A stretch of DNA of 64,000 nt from contig NW_026261572.1 of assembly GCF_000165395.2 (NCBI RefSeq), positions 310,001 to 374,000 on the forward strand, read 5' to 3'. Position 1 is the first letter of the stretch; every line of letters begins with the position of its first letter. The notes under the pieces are model-generated. The model was not told where the DNA came from and searched no databases. It was given only the letters and a program-made list of their open reading frames with translations. The stretch is from Babesia bovis T2Bo (lineage: Eukaryota; Apicomplexa; Aconoidasida; Piroplasmida; Babesiidae). The translations under genes were made by a program, and so were the position numbers. Shown in pieces: positions 1-12,900 of this stretch.

Positions 1-2240
1 CCACATAGGATCCAAACCCTTCCTTCAGCACCTGGAGGTACGCTAACCATGCACTTCTCTTGGCCAATAGGGCATGGAGTCATGCTAATGGTGTATTGGG
101 GTTTAGAGAACACCGTGGCCCTCGACGAGCTAATCACGACGCTGAAACCCATCATAATAACCTTTCCGTTGGGGCATACAGCACTTCCACCAGTAGTGCC
201 ATAGTATGTTACAGGGGTACCATGTCTGGCCAATCCAGCAATACCCATCTTCCTACCTTCGCGGCGGTACAACTCCTCGGGAGATATACCGTAAGCTTCC
301 GAGTAGTATTTCAAGGCAGTGTCAAATGATTTCTTCTTTTCGTGGCCATCAATCAAAGTCTTGATGCTCTCAATATTAACCTTAATAGGCATAGGCTTCC
401 TGTATAAACTCTTGGTCCATTCCAACATGGTGGTCTTGTCCGTACCGTCGGTAGGAACGTCACCACCAATGACAATAACAAGTTTCTCAGTCTGTAAAGA
501 GGAGAAGTTGCTTGAACTCTCCTCCTTCTTCTCATGGCTAAAACCACCACCGACCTTCACAGGTGAAATGGAACCAGATTTAATCATAACGTCGATGTTG
601 TATCCGTCCTTCTGTAGTTTGGCAACATCCTTCTTATCAATTTGAATTTGGTTGGTAACTTTACCTCCAAGATGAATTACAGTAGTGAAATGGGTACCGT
701 ACTTCTGGAAAAATTTCATCCAGGGTCTTACAACAGAGGCACACTTTTCGTCCTCTGGGTCATTTCTGTATACTTCCAAGAGACATTCTCCATCATGGAA
801 TTTTTCAGGTAATTGACTTACGTCGTATACAAAGGACTCAGTTGGTTCAATGTTCAAAAAATCTTGGATACCAGCAACGTATCTAAGACAGTATGTCTTC
901 AAAATATAATTCTTGGTTTCGTTAGTTGCTAGAGTCCTAACCATGTTTTTGTAACCAGCTGAGGCACTAAAACTAAAGTACAACGGCATGTCAGCAGACA
1001 TCTTGGCATCTACGGATAGTTCCTTCTTGTAATCATCCATAGTGTTAATGTGATCAACAGATTCAGATTGCCTACAGGATAACTCGGGTCTGATCCATCC
1101 ACCCTTAGGCTCTTTCATATTAGCACCATCGTTGTTGTAATATTTCTCTGACCAGTCCAACCTAAGCACTGGATGCCTGTATCCTGGGTCAACCATAATA
1201 ACTGGGTCACCAAGTGGATTACCGTATATGATGTCATAACCAGAACCAAGGTATCTCATGGCCGCAGCCAAACCAGGGTTCAATCTTCCTTCGGCATCAG
1301 TGACATCGGTTTCAGGTCTGAACATCCTTTCATAGTAAGATCGGTCGACACTCTCTTTGAGGCGTCTGTTCTCCTCACTGAGTCTCTTGAGCTCGCCTTC
1401 TATCTGGTTGTTGCCAAATTTACTATGACCCTTGATGTCAGATGGGAAAATGTTGGAAATCACACCGGGAATGCCATGCTTTCCGAATAGTTTGTCAGAA
1501 ATCTTCTTGGCTCCCTTTTTAAGTTTTGATTTCGCTGCCTTCTTCAACTTCGACTTAAATCCATCGTCATCATCGTCGTCGTCGTCATCATCATCGTCCT
1601 CTTCTTCTTCCTCCTCTTCCTCTTTCTCATCTTCCTCATCCTCTGCGCTATCAAGCGTATCATCTTCTACTTCATTTGCCATGTCGTCGTCATTGATTTC
1701 TAAAGCGTCTTCCAACGACTTTCCATCATCTGGCTTGTTTTTACGTGCGCCAGGGTTGACCGGTTTTTCTTTCAAACCGAGAAGAATTTCATCAAGGGTC
1801 TGGAATTTTTCGCCCTTACCTTTACCTTTTGAAGCTGCTTTTGGTGTAGGCTCTTTAGCGGCAGCTTCTTCTTCATCAGATGATTCTTCCTTGGTCTCCT
1901 TTTCTTCCTCTTCTTCGTCTACATCGTCAAGGTTAAAATCATCATCTTCTTCATTTAAAGACTCCTCTTTTTCAGGAGTTTGGTGATGTGGCTTCACAGT
2001 TTGAAATGATTGCTGTGATCCTACATCTTGGTGCTCATCCTCAGTGTCCTCAACTGAAATGCCTGGAGCAGAATCTGGCTGTTCCTTTTTGGACTTCTTG
2101 GATTTCCTTCCTAGAAGGGACTTGAATACATTGTCCATATCATGGCTTTTAATGCCTGTCTTCTTAGTCTCTCCATAGCTTGCTAATGTAAATAATGCGA
2201 TAATAAGTGAAATGTGTCTGAAGAATTTGGCAATCTCCAT
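1..2240 (-). CDS. Perforin-like protein (MACPF domain), C-terminus beyond window
   Basis: Single open frame from ATG at 2240 running off the window edge (about 746 codons seen). Residues 1-24 form a hydrophobic secretory signal. Residues about 60-240 are low complexity with a run of Asp/Glu encoded by a GTC/ATC-like repeat near 1561-1645, then Lys-rich. Residues about 310-610 carry the MACPF fold, including the family signature YGTHF near residue 514. Beyond about residue 680 a Cys-containing repeat (VCPNGKV...GF) resembles the apicomplexan beta-prism (APC-beta) C-terminal domain. In related parasites such proteins are stored in micronemes and make pores in host or parasitophorous membranes; the exact role of this paralogue is not shown by sequence. 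The neighbour at 2974 is divergent. Confidence 0.88.
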   Translation of the reverse strand, partial: MEIAKFFRHISLIIALFTLASYGETKKTGIKSHDMDNVFKSLLGRKSKKSKKEQPDSAPGISVEDTEDEHQDVGSQQSFQTVKPHHQTPEKEESLNEEDDDFNLDDVDEEEEEKETKEESSDEEEAAAKEPTPKAASKGKGKGEKFQTLDEILLGLKEKPVNPGARKNKPDDGKSLEDALEINDDDMANEVEDDTLDSAEDEEDEKEEEEEEEEDDDDDDDDDDDDGFKSKLKKAAKSKLKKGAKKISDKLFGKHGIPGVISNIFPSDIKGHSKFGNNQIEGELKRLSEENRRLKESVDRSYYERMFRPETDVTDAEGRLNPGLAAAMRYLGSGYDIIYGNPLGDPVIMVDPGYRHPVLRLDWSEKYYNNDGANMKEPKGGWIRPELSCRQSESVDHINTMDDYKKELSVDAKMSADMPLYFSFSASAGYKNMVRTLATNETKNYILKTYCLRYVAGIQDFLNIEPTESFVYDVSQLPEKFHDGECLLEVYRNDPEDEKCASVVRPWMKFFQKYGTHFTTVIHLGGKVTNQIQIDKKDVAKLQKDGYNIDVMIKSGSISPVKVGGGFSHEKKEESSSNFSSLQTEKLVIVIGGDVPTDGTDKTTMLEWTKSLYRKPMPIKVNIESIKTLIDGHEKKKSFDTALKYYSEAYGISPEELYRREGRKMGIAGLARHGTPVTYYGTTGGSAVCPNGKVIMMGFSVVISSSRATVFSKPQYTISMTPCPIGQEKCMVSVPPGAEGRVWILC

Positions 2241-2973
2241 TTAGTGTGTAGGGAGTTGCATATAACGGCAATCACACCGTTAAAAATAAATCTTATTTAA
2301 ATGTTATATACTACGTTTAATGAAAAAAGAATCTACTTATTTAGTGTATATACGACAACGTCACATAATTATATGAAAGCTCCACCTGGAATATGCATGG
2401 CATGGAATTTATTCCCAAAATTATCAAAAAATATTCTTTATCAAAGCCAGCACCATATATGGAGCGTGATTAAATCACGAAATGACCGTTAATCGGCAAC
2501 ACGGAGGTGAGCACCCGCAAAACAACAACAATGTGTATGCACCCGGTGCAACATCACCGCAATGCATATCAAACATAGAAAAGATTCTTGCTTTAGATTA
2601 GTAATATATGAAATATATTTCAAAATGGAACCTAATATACTTTATTATTAACGTATCTAGAGGCAGATAATTGCATTGTAACCGTCGATGGCACGGACCG
2701 GACTCCAAGGCATTAACTCGCGCACATGAAACAGGTGCATTGAGCGTTTATGACAATCGTGGTGTTATCGTTATTTTAATAAGCATAATTAAATTTTGTA
2801 TGGATGCTTTTCATATACAGATTCCCCATCACCCTGATATTAGTCGGTCGACAACCAAGCAACGGTATAGCCACTACTCAAATACTCACTACACATCATC
2901 TTAGCACACTTATAATATTCCGGCTGCATCTGTACTAAGCTGATGCGCTGGTTATATATAGTTGAGATGTACC
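2241..2973. other. Divergent intergenic region
   Basis: Lies between the 5' ends of the perforin-like gene (-) and the membrane protein gene (+), so it must hold both promoters. It is AT-rich with only short ORFs lacking recognisable protein features. No RNA gene or defined motif was recognised. Confidence 0.5.
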
Positions 2974-4548
2974 ATGTCAGCCGTTAAACACAAGCGGTTT
3001 TGGCTGCTGTTGCTAGTTTCCATCGTATCGCTGTGTCTTACTTCTTTAGGCGTATCGCACTGGGTACCTCTTCCAAACCTAACCTTCGAAGATGTGTCCT
3101 CATTTTCGCACATTTACGAAGGTGGCATAGCTTGCCTCCAACGGGGTGAGTGTGTGATCTCCCTTTCCGATTTTTTGGTACGTCAATATTACAATGTCTT
3201 CATAGATGTGTAGGTAAAAGGTGTATTTTGGATTCCTGTAGAATTCAAACTCAATGTTAATTCCGACGATGTAGCATCGCAAGAATCAACTCTATACCTG
3301 GAGATACTCTGCTACGTTTTCAACGTTCTCTTGTTGATAGCAATATATGCGGCTGTTAGCTATATACTGTGGCTGCGCTACGTGAATTTGCTTAGAGACG
3401 GAATAAAGCTGCTCTTCAAGACTATACGCCAGGTAGATTGGCATACACCTGTGTATGCTATTACTACGTTATGTAAAACCGTGAGCTACATTATCAGGAA
3501 TGCGATCTATTATTGGTCACAGACATCACACCGTGATCGTTACTTTATTATCTGTTGTACTGCTCTTATCGCAATCACAGTGTCCATTCGTTTGGGGATT
3601 GGACGACGCCGTTTTTGCAATTTACTTCCACTAGGGGTAACATGGTTCGTGTACGTTTACTCTCAGAAGTATTTATCCGGAAGGACGCATCACCTTTTGT
3701 TACATTATGTAGGATCATACTATCCACATTTTTGCACCTTGCTGATGTTGCGCCACTGTAGGATGACCTGGCGTCCTCATATTAAGTTTATCGAGATTTT
3801 GGGGAGTCATCAACGGATAATAAGTAAGATGTCGTATGTTTTGGATTTGTTCGTTATCCATAACCTCCTTGAAATCTGCTGTAATGTCCCCCTAGTTGGC
3901 GGATACATTGTGCGTCACAATCTGGTAGTGCGTATAATGTTTTACACATCTTTGATCATGACTATGCATTGGGGACTGTCGGCGTGGCTATATGAAGATT
4001 ACCAATTAGGCTTTGTCAAGCCAATAATCGTTGTCACTATCGATAGCGTAACGAATTTCATAGTTGGATGGCCTAACATCATCAGTAGTCGCATACATAC
4101 AACCAAGAAACATAAAGGATTAACTGAGCTGATATACGATCGTTTAGGAGTTGAACTCAAGTTCTCGCCACCATTTGTATCGCACTTGTTTTCCCGTTTT
4201 GCCCCCCTGGCGAAAACATTAAGGTGGATAAAATTAGTACCACATTTGATCGTACTGCTTCTACCGCGAGTAGTGCTAAGTCTATATGTTGCATATTTGA
4301 CACTTCTGTCACCCTTGATTCGCTACGTCCTGTTACCATACGATAGCCCATTTACATCGCAAATGGTAGTTGCTTTCCATTTCATCATTGCAGACGTCGT
4401 ACGTTCATTTGCAAGCTTCAGTATATGGGCAATCTGGCCTCTGCGAGGTTTGATGTGCATTTTATTACCAATATTAATGGGTGGAGTTCAACACCTCGTT
4501 GAAGATTTAACTCTAGATCGCGATGACCAGAAAAAAACTGATAACTAA
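2974..4548 (+). CDS. Conserved-type multi-pass membrane protein, function unknown
   Basis: Exons 2974-3145 and 3242-4548 (intron 96 bp, GTGAGT...CTGTAG, phase 1) give 492 aa. Start is the ATG at 2974, just before a hydrophobic stretch RFWLLLLVSIVSLCL that can act as signal anchor. Many further hydrophobic segments follow (near residues 100-115, 165-190, 285-310, 370-420), separated by basic loops, and the C-terminus is charged (DRDDQKKTDN). I do not recognise the family. Convergent with the ProRS gene, 164 bp between the stops. Confidence 0.8.
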
Positions 4549-4712
4549 ATAATCAAACTGTTTATATCTATGGATACCAACTAGCCTAGAATATAATGGT
4601 ATCATAACCAGTGACCGCGCAACTAACTCCTGGGATCTATTAAACACTAATTCAAGTCTACGGGTTAACGCTAGCACACTGGGTTTAGTAAATGTCATAT
4701 GATCTATGGCAA

Positions 4713-7009
4713 TCAATAGCTGCGTCCAAATAGCGCCCATCGAGTTGCAGGCTTTCCTGTCCAAAAGCACTTCGTGCCTGGTGGCATCTCAGGCTGATCC
4801 AACGGTAAGCATAGGCATTTCATTGAACCAGTTTTACCGTCACTGCCTTCCTGGGATAGACGCTGCGTTTCAGCCTTGATCTCTGACTCAGTTTCAGGGT
4901 CTTCACACCTAAGGGCGATTTAGAAGAACTATAAACAAACATACCATGGCACTAAGACAAGCTTCTGACTATTCAACGCCGGCATGACGCCATCAAACTC
5001 CATGACCTTCACCACAGACTCGTCCATCTGAGCTTTCGCCCTTTCGTACATCTTGCGCTGGATGTCTTCCAGGGCTTCGCCGATGCTCTGCTCCAAGGTC
5101 TCCAGCTTAACGTCTGTTTTGTGGCCATTGTACCTGTAGCACACCCTGCAGCTTTGGGTCTGGATATCACGGGCGCCAATCTCGATCCTCAGTGGCACAC
5201 CCCGTAGCTCCCAGTGGTTAAACTTGAAGCCCGGGGTGTATCCAACACGATCGTCAAGATGGGTCCTGAACCCTGCCTTCTTCAGTCGAGCATACATGTC
5301 TTCGGCTACAGCCATTATGTCCTTTTGCAATTCCTTTTTAGCGATAATAGGTACGATTACAATTTGCACCTTAGAGACTCTCGGGGGAATGACCAATCCC
5401 TGATCATCCCCGTGAATCATGATGGATACACCAATGCTCCTCGTGGTGAAGCCCCAACTCGTCTGATGGGCCAACTGCTTGACGCCATTTTCATCTTCAA
5501 ACACAATGTCAAACATCTTGGCAAAGTTGGTTCCCAGCAAATGGGATGTAGCCGCCTGTATACCCCTTCCACTGCCAGGTATATAGGCTTCTATAGTCAT
5601 CGTGCTTTTACCACCGGCAAACCTTTCTTCAACACTCTTCTCCCCGGGAATCACCGGAACCGCAAGGAACTCCTCGTAAAACCTCTGGTAGAGTCTGAGC
5701 ATAGTCATCACTGTGTTCATAGCATCCTCCTCACTTTTGTGAGCTGTGTGCCCCTCCTGCCAAAGAAACTCACGGCTCCTCAAAAACGGAGTGGGCTGTT
5801 TAAACTCCCATCTGACAACCGAACACCATTGATTGAGCTTCAACGGAAGGTCACGATGAGATCTGATCCACTTAGAAAACTCCGGGTACATGATAGTCTC
5901 ACTTGTAGGTCTAATGGCAATCGGTTCCACAAAATCTGAGTCACCGTACTTCGTGACCCACGCCACCTCCGGACTGAACCCTTCAATGTGGTTCTTCTCA
6001 GTTTCAAGCTTTTGCTTCGACACGAACATCGGGAAGTAACAATTTTCAACACCTTCCTGCGTGGATGTATACGCTTTTATAACGACCCACCTTTTTTATG
6101 TTTTCGTTGAACCACTGCTGGAAGACTTCCCATATGAAGTAGCTGCTGGGCAAGTAAATGTAGCACCCAGATATATCGTAGTACTCCACCATGCCACCTC
6201 TAATGATAGCTTGCGTGTACCACTCGGGGAAGTTGGTGTCCTTCTTAACTGTGATGCCAAGGATGTGGCCCTCCTTATCGGCATTCGCTGTTGCAGGCTG
6301 ACTAACAGCCGGTTGTGCAGCCGATGGCTGCACTTCTGTCTCTTCACCACATGTGGCAACGAATGTTGGTTCGTGGTTATTCTCCCTCAGGAAACGTAAC
6401 AAATCTTCAGTTGATATGCAGACGCTGGTAGTGTTGTGTAGAGCGTGGGCCATGATTTCCTTCTGCTCCTTGATTCTTTCATCTAGAAGCACCTTCACTT
6501 CATTGCTGTACATGTCTAAGCAATTGAAAACAGAACTTACTTCTTGTCGTTGACAACGGCAAATGGGTTGAGATGGCCACGTTTCATCCCAACCATGGCT
6601 TCCATACACTCTTCAGGTCCCATGCGTAGGTGCTTAACTTTAACCTGTTTACTAAGGTATTTGAAGTCGATTTTAGTATCCTGGGTAAATGGTAATTAGT
6701 ATAGAGCAATACCTACGTGAAGTGCCACAAGTAAGTAGTATCTCTTCGATTCATCCTTTAGCCATAAATTCTTAACTATAATATCATATTTCCCTTTGAA
6801 ATCTGGAATTTCTAGACTCTGCTTCACAGCGATCAGAGGTGGATGGACATATTCCTGAGTGTGTGTTCATAAGTTCGTATTGCCAGACTTACCGTATACA
6901 TAACGCCTAAGCGTTGAAACATCTTGTAAAGTTCTTCCGTCTTCATTGTGTTCTCCATCTTCACGAAATGTGCACTGGCTATTCGGCTCAAAGGAACTCT
7001 ATTCCCCAT
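4713..7009 (-). CDS. Prolyl-tRNA synthetase with N-terminal YbaK-type domain
   Basis: Six exons on the minus strand: 6893-7009, 6717-6854, 6541-6680, 6091-6505, 4945-6056 and 4713-4908; introns 38, 36, 35, 34 and 36 bp; 705 aa. Residues about 20-190 resemble the YbaK/ProX trans-editing fold (LNPFAVVND...VKVLLDERI) that other apicomplexan ProRSs carry fused in front. The class II catalytic domain starts near residue 215, with motif 2 around [20 protein letters not shown] and the RPTSET segment. It is followed by the anticodon-binding domain and the typical eukaryote/archaeal C-terminal domain ending FGRSY. It charges tRNA-Pro; the extra domain probably hydrolyses mischarged tRNA (inferred from family). 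Lies 53 bp downstream of the eIF2B-epsilon gene on the same strand. Confidence 0.95.
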
Positions 7010-7062
7010 CGTGCCCTAATGTGTACCGCTAACTAACATTACAGTGGTTGGTAATATTAAAA

Positions 7063-9098
7063 TTAGTCTTCTGCTAACCAATCAGCAAATGAGTTGATTC
7101 GCTCTCCAGAAATGTTATTTCTAGTGAGCCAGTCACGCAACATCTCGAACTCCATGGTGTCTGAGTGGTAAAGTGCCTCGCACAAATGCGAGAAGAAGTC
7201 CAAATCCTTATTCTTCTGTTCACACACTTCTAGGATTCCTTTGTAGTACTCTTCCTCAGCAATTTGGTGTTCAAATGAGTCCAATAGCTCCTTTAATCGC
7301 GATGTTTCCATCAGTTCCCGAAGGTCAGCTTCATTGGACTGGTCGACGATCCATTCCAACGCATCTCTGAATGCTACCTTCACCATTTGGTCCTTTTGAA
7401 GGTTGTGGCTAATCTTCAAGCTTTTTATTTCCAGCACCTTATTGGAGAGCTGTGTTGGTGCCTTTAGGCAGTCAAGCACCAGGGATTGCAATTCAGTGGC
7501 GATGTCTGGGTCCATATCATGATCGCTCAAATCACCCGATGGCTCTGAAATCTCCGATACGTCGTCACTCTCAGATGAAGCATAGGATTCGTCATCATCC
7601 GCTTGATCGAAGTCCGAATCTTCATCATCACTTCCGGAATCTGTGGGTCCCGATGGGATACCGAACTTTACGATGTCGTAAAAGGACTTTCCAATGATAG
7701 TGTCTTCTACGTTCCCAAACGCTGATATGGGCCATATGTAGTTGCCTGGATCGGTGCATTCCACGGCATTGTCATTGGTGAGGTCAATGTACCTGGATTG
7801 CATCCTCGATATCCGAAGCGTGCCATCCAACCCAGAAAGCGATTTGTTAGTTATATTAACACCGGAACATACGATGGATCCCGGTGGAATCACAACTGAA
7901 TCATCGATGGTAACGTTGTTCATGATGATAGAGTCCCTTACTGCGCAATTGGAACCTATAGTGACTTCGTCAAAAATAATGCAACGGTCAACTGTGCTGT
8001 TGTGGCCTATCTTGAACCCCTTCCCTACGATACTGTTGTGTACTGACGACAGCATGGCTTGGTCTGCAGCAAGTGGAGGCACTATTCCGCTTCCATTGCA
8101 AAACAAGGATTTATCATGTACAATTGGTCCACAGTGGGATTCATGTGTATTATAAACTTTTACCGATGGCTTTGCATCGGTATTGAAACGCCTGATGTAC
8201 TCCATATAGAGAGTGTAATAGTCCTTAGGTGTCTGTATTCTCAGAGCTGGAGGATAACTGGGGAACATAAGGTCAGATTGCATCACTGTTATATACACTT
8301 CATCACTTTTGAATTCCCTAGTAAGGCAGTCTTTTATGTAATCTTCCATATGTACATGCTCATACCAGTTGGTAAAGTGTTCAGCAACCTGTTTTCTGCA
8401 AATGTATATCCCCGTTTCACAAAGGTCGTATCTAGAAAACATCGTCGAGTCACCCTTTAACTTTTGTATCAAATTAATGTCTAATCTTAATGAATTGGCC
8501 CTAGGGCGATATGCCACGATCTCTGATTTTCTGTCGACTAGCACAATGCAATCGTCTGTAGCTTTGCTGAACCTGTATAACATTAGTGTAGCGCAAATAG
8601 CCACCTACAGTCTATTTTTCCCATCCTCAAAGTATAACACGCTCATGGAGTAGTTAAGGCGTTCAGCTTTCCTAGTATGATGTAACTCAATGGCTTCAGA
8701 CAGTGGAATCGTGAGAAGACAAACCCAGTACATCTGTGCAAACATTATATATTATAGAACACACATACCAAAATAAACTCTTCCAAACCATCTCTGACCA
8801 CTATGAGCTCCCTCAATACGTTACCTGGCAAGATTTTGTCTACATTGATACCCAGCACATTGATATCAATGTGTCCCTGCCTTTTGCCAAATGTATACCT
8901 CTTTTTATATTGATCAAGAGTAGCAACCTTGTGCTTAGTTGTTACCAAAGTGACATGATTAATACCACTCTCGTAAAGATTCTCCAGTGTTTCCTGGAAT
9001 ATCGCCTTTTCGCCTATGTACAGATCGCAGACATTCACAGCAGAAGAGAGTGGTTCAAACGCCAGCACGTCTTCCGTGACGAGCATAAAAACCTCCAT
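7063..9098 (-). CDS. Translation initiation factor eIF2B, epsilon subunit
   Basis: Exons 8769-9098, 8609-8733 and 7063-8572 (introns 35 and 36 bp) encode 654 aa. The N-terminal part resembles the nucleotidyltransferase-like domain (MLVTEDVLAFEPLS...LENLYESG). The middle has left-handed beta-helix hexapeptide repeats (GSNCAVRDSIIMNNVTI, DDSVVIPPGS). An acidic DE/S-rich linker follows, then a C-terminal W2 domain (DWLTRNNISG...FADWL) that would contain the GDP-exchange activity on eIF2. Slightly shorter than typical eukaryotic orthologues, mainly at the N-terminus. The start was placed at the ATG at 9098 because upstream sequence is not open in a plausible frame. Confidence 0.9.
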
Positions 9099-9254
9099 TA
9101 TATATTATTGTTTAATAATGACGTTTTCACCGCACACCTAAGAGTATGTCGCGCGGTATTATATGTGGACATTCTACGTGTGTTAAATACGATAATATGT
9201 TACATTAATTGTATTGTTACTGGCATGATAATTACATTCCATTTGCTTTGGTAT

Positions 9255-9750
9255 TCAAGCCCTTCCAGTGGCACTGGGTAGCTCGAGCCAAGATGGTTTA
9301 TTATCAACCTCCATGGGTGCTTCCATAGCGTATGGTCGGCATTTGGCCACCTCCTTGGCCAAGTCGTCTTGACAAGCGGCCATTTTTTTCTCCAAATTGG
9401 CGCAAATAGTCTCGATGTACTCTCCACCAGTGAGCCTGAAGCATAGATATTGCCATGATCACTGTCTTCCACAGTTTAACGCTTGTATAAACACACATTG
9501 TAGCAACTTACCTATTATATTCTGTGCATTCCTCACGATACTGCTTAGCATAATAGAAGCATGACCAATCTGCAGAATCTCTGAGCATGGTCTCCACATT
9601 TGTTGCTAAATTCGCGCTTTGAATTTGATTTATTACTTTCCTTCCCATGAAATTAGTCATTACTGTACCAAAAAGTGTTGCGATGACCAGTCGTGCCCTG
9701 GTAGGCGTCGACGAGAATAGCTGTTTAAAAGACGTCCTCCTTCTCATCAT
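9255..9750 (-). CDS. Small single-helix protein with CX10C/CX9C cysteine pairs
   Basis: Exons 9512-9750 and 9255-9435 (intron 76 bp) give 139 aa. The N-terminus is basic (MMRRRTSFKQLF), compatible with mitochondrial targeting, and is followed by a hydrophobic helix LVIATLFGTVMTNF. Four of five cysteines form two pairs, CX10C (near residues 65-76) and CX9C (near 92-102), recalling CHCH/twin-CX9C proteins imported into the mitochondrial intermembrane space. That assignment is inference. Divergent from the PIG-O gene with only 207 bp between start codons. Confidence 0.72.
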
Positions 9751-9957
9751 TACATCTTAGCTATTCCCTAAATGAAAATATGAAACACAATACATCTTTT
9801 GTTGAGATAATACACAAAAAATGTAATTTTCATCACAGTTGCTGCACCTGCCTAGAACTTAAGGTGGTCTGGGGTGTGTCGTCATTATTGGTTCATTTTC
9901 CGTACACCGGCGTGGACTTCTATGGCTATTTCCGTTGGACTTTCTTATACGTAGAGC

Positions 9958-12900
9958 ATGGGAGTCCATAATGGGCGGATGTGTTGGGTTTTACTCTCGT
10001 CTCTGGCAATAATTGTCCTAGGAGTCTTTGGCACAGGCGTGACGCTCTTTTTCTTGAACGTTAACAACAAAAGCACATTTAAACCATATGCATCCGACCG
10101 TTTTATGCTCCCATTTCCACCACTGTTTGATGAATTCGAGCTCGATGGCCAGTTATCTCTTAAATCACCCGTGTCTAAGTCTCGTGGTAACGCGGAGGTC
10201 TGTTATCGCCGCGTAGCTCCAGAGTATGAGACATACATCTCAGGACGCAATGGTGTATTCGAGTATGTATCGCCTAAAAAGTAAGTAAGACAATGTGTAA
10301 TGTATCATGTCCCAGATTCACCGTTGACGGTGAGATGCCACCTGGGTGGCTTTCGTATACCATGTTAGATGCTGCCGTCATGGTCATACTCGATGGAGCT
10401 CGAGCTGACTATGGTTTATTCGATCCTACATTGAAGCCTAATGAGCCTCGAGCGGTATTCACCAACCATATGCCCGTGTACCACGAATACCTAACGGCCC
10501 CTGAAACGCGGAACCATACTCGCTTTTTCCGTTTTGAGGCGCCAACGCCCACATTTACTGTGTTTTCATTGAAATGTGTATTTACAGGCGAGACTAGGCG
10601 CGGTAACATGGTAAGGTCTATCTACTGGGAATCCATGTCTCGCAGATGGCTCAATCAACATCTGTCCAACATTTGGGATTAGATAACATGGGCTACCAGA
10701 TCTATGCGAATGGTTCATCGGTATGTACACTAGGTTAGTTAACTATGAAACTACAACACTATTCCTAGGTGACATTATTGCTTACAAATTCATGGGCCCC
10801 GATCGAGTGTTTTTGAATTATACTGGCCATGGCACGGATATATTCGATATGGAACGCCCCGATTCGTTTGTCACGGAACATTATAAGGAATGTATAACAC
10901 AATGTGACCTAAGCTTCTTGCACCTGCTGGCTATCGACCACTTGGGTCACGCAGGTAAACGTTTAACCCCTGCAATGACCTATTATATGGACGATTACGA
11001 TGCATTCATGCGCAAGGTAATCTCAGAAGCAAGTTATAGAAAAAATAGTATGATTTTCATTTTAGGGGATCATGGTCAAAAGACCAACGGATCACATGGT
11101 GGTGGCACCAAAGAAGAGGTTGATTCCTTTTTGTTCGTAAAATCTGATCTTGAGATGCCAAAGAGCTCCCAAGATCACTCTGATCTGAACGATGCGCCTA
11201 GGGGCTATGCTACAGACCATAACGTGCTGAATGGAAACGTATCCCTTAGTTACCCTATTAACAAGTCAGCTCACGTCAACCTGGCTGTGACAATCAGCCT
11301 ACTAATGAACAAGCCAATACCATTCCATACTGAAGGCGTTTTGATAAAGGATATTGTTCCTTTAATCAAAGACACCCGGGGTAATGTCAATAAACTTCTG
11401 TCGATGAAATACGTTGCCCAGCTGCTCCATCTGGTGGCTCACCAGATGCTGCGTACCATAGACACAACCGTATCCAAAGAAGATAAGGTAAAATATGAGC
11501 GAATGTACGCTGCCATTACCCAAGAACGTATGGCACTATCTCATTACTACAGCTTCGTCCGTAGCATGGGACGAGAACAAGTAGCTCCTGCTGTTATGCT
11601 GGATATAGTCAGCAACTACGCCGCGCAATGCGAGCGCTTAGTAAAAGCTTCAAGTAAACTTCTGAAGGTCACGAACATGGCGATGACACCTGAATTCATA
11701 GTCTCGGCTATCATGTTAATGGCGTTGGCATGGATCCTCAGTATATACTTGGCCCTGGCTCTATACCATCTCAACTGTGTGTCCAAGCTTTCAGGGACGG
11801 AGTTAGCACTGATTGAATCGCAAGGTCATCTTTCCATCAACCCAATATTGCTGCGTGTTTATTTGAAATCCATTGCTGCCATGATCACGGCGGCGGTTAT
11901 CGTCATTTACATGGAGTACTTTGGAACAACGGACAGCAATCCAACTACGAGAAACCATAAGGCTACTATTAACTTTTTCAAATGGATATTACGTCCTTTT
12001 GAAAGATACTGCGGTATTGAGAACCAGCCACCAATTTTCTATTTTCTGGTCTACTTGCTGATTACCTTCGTATGGCTGTTTCTGTTTGACATACCCTTTT
12101 TGCTACGACGCTTAGCAGTGGTATACCGCAATTACATGGTATACGACACTACGCTACCACAGGGTAATTTTAATACAAATGTATCCCGGTTCCTGTCGAA
12201 TGTTTCACTGGGAAACACTGTATGGATGATAGTGACCCTGTATGTGGTACTAGTTGTAAAGACACTAGTATCTCAATGTGCCATACTGTCTCACGACACC
12301 CTCCTGCGTCATGTTGTTGTATTTTGTTTGTATTTATCAGTGTTTCCCGGTATCAAACGCATGGGCTCCCTAGCTGTTGACTCGGCATACCTGAACTTTG
12401 GAATGGTTTGCTTAGTGGTAAAGATATGCTATTTGATCCACTATTTCGTACCTGCACGCGATATTGGAGGTATGTTACCTGATTGGTACGTCAAAGTAAA
12501 CATCTTCCTGCGCACTTTTGAGACTGGTGCCACGGCACTAACTATATTTTTCGCAGCACTGGTATATCTGTTAAGCAGATCCAAGGATCCACGTGCAATC
12601 ATTGTAACCCCTACATTCAGGAAGGAGTTATACACTACACCAACAAACAATGTAGTTTTTTATGTCATATGGTCCATACAGTACGTCGTGCTGTTGTTCC
12701 ATTATGCGGTCAAATGCGAAAGGCATTTGTTTTGGGGGCCTTTAATAAATTGGCTCAGTATGAAGTTAGTAAATGCCCGGAATGTCGTCGTCGCTAAAAC
12801 TATTCTAGGAGTATACAGTGCAAGGACATTTGCCACAGTGGTTCTTTTCGTATGGATCATATTTGCCTGCAATCCGTGGTCAATGCTCTACTCAAGCAAA

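Noticed and set aside
1432..1986. 184-codon Ser-rich ORF on the plus strand
   Set aside because: Antisense reading of the Asp/Glu repeat of the perforin-like gene; no independent features.
5214..5939. 241-codon plus-strand ORF
   Set aside because: Mirror frame of the ProRS catalytic exon, which has clear class II motifs.
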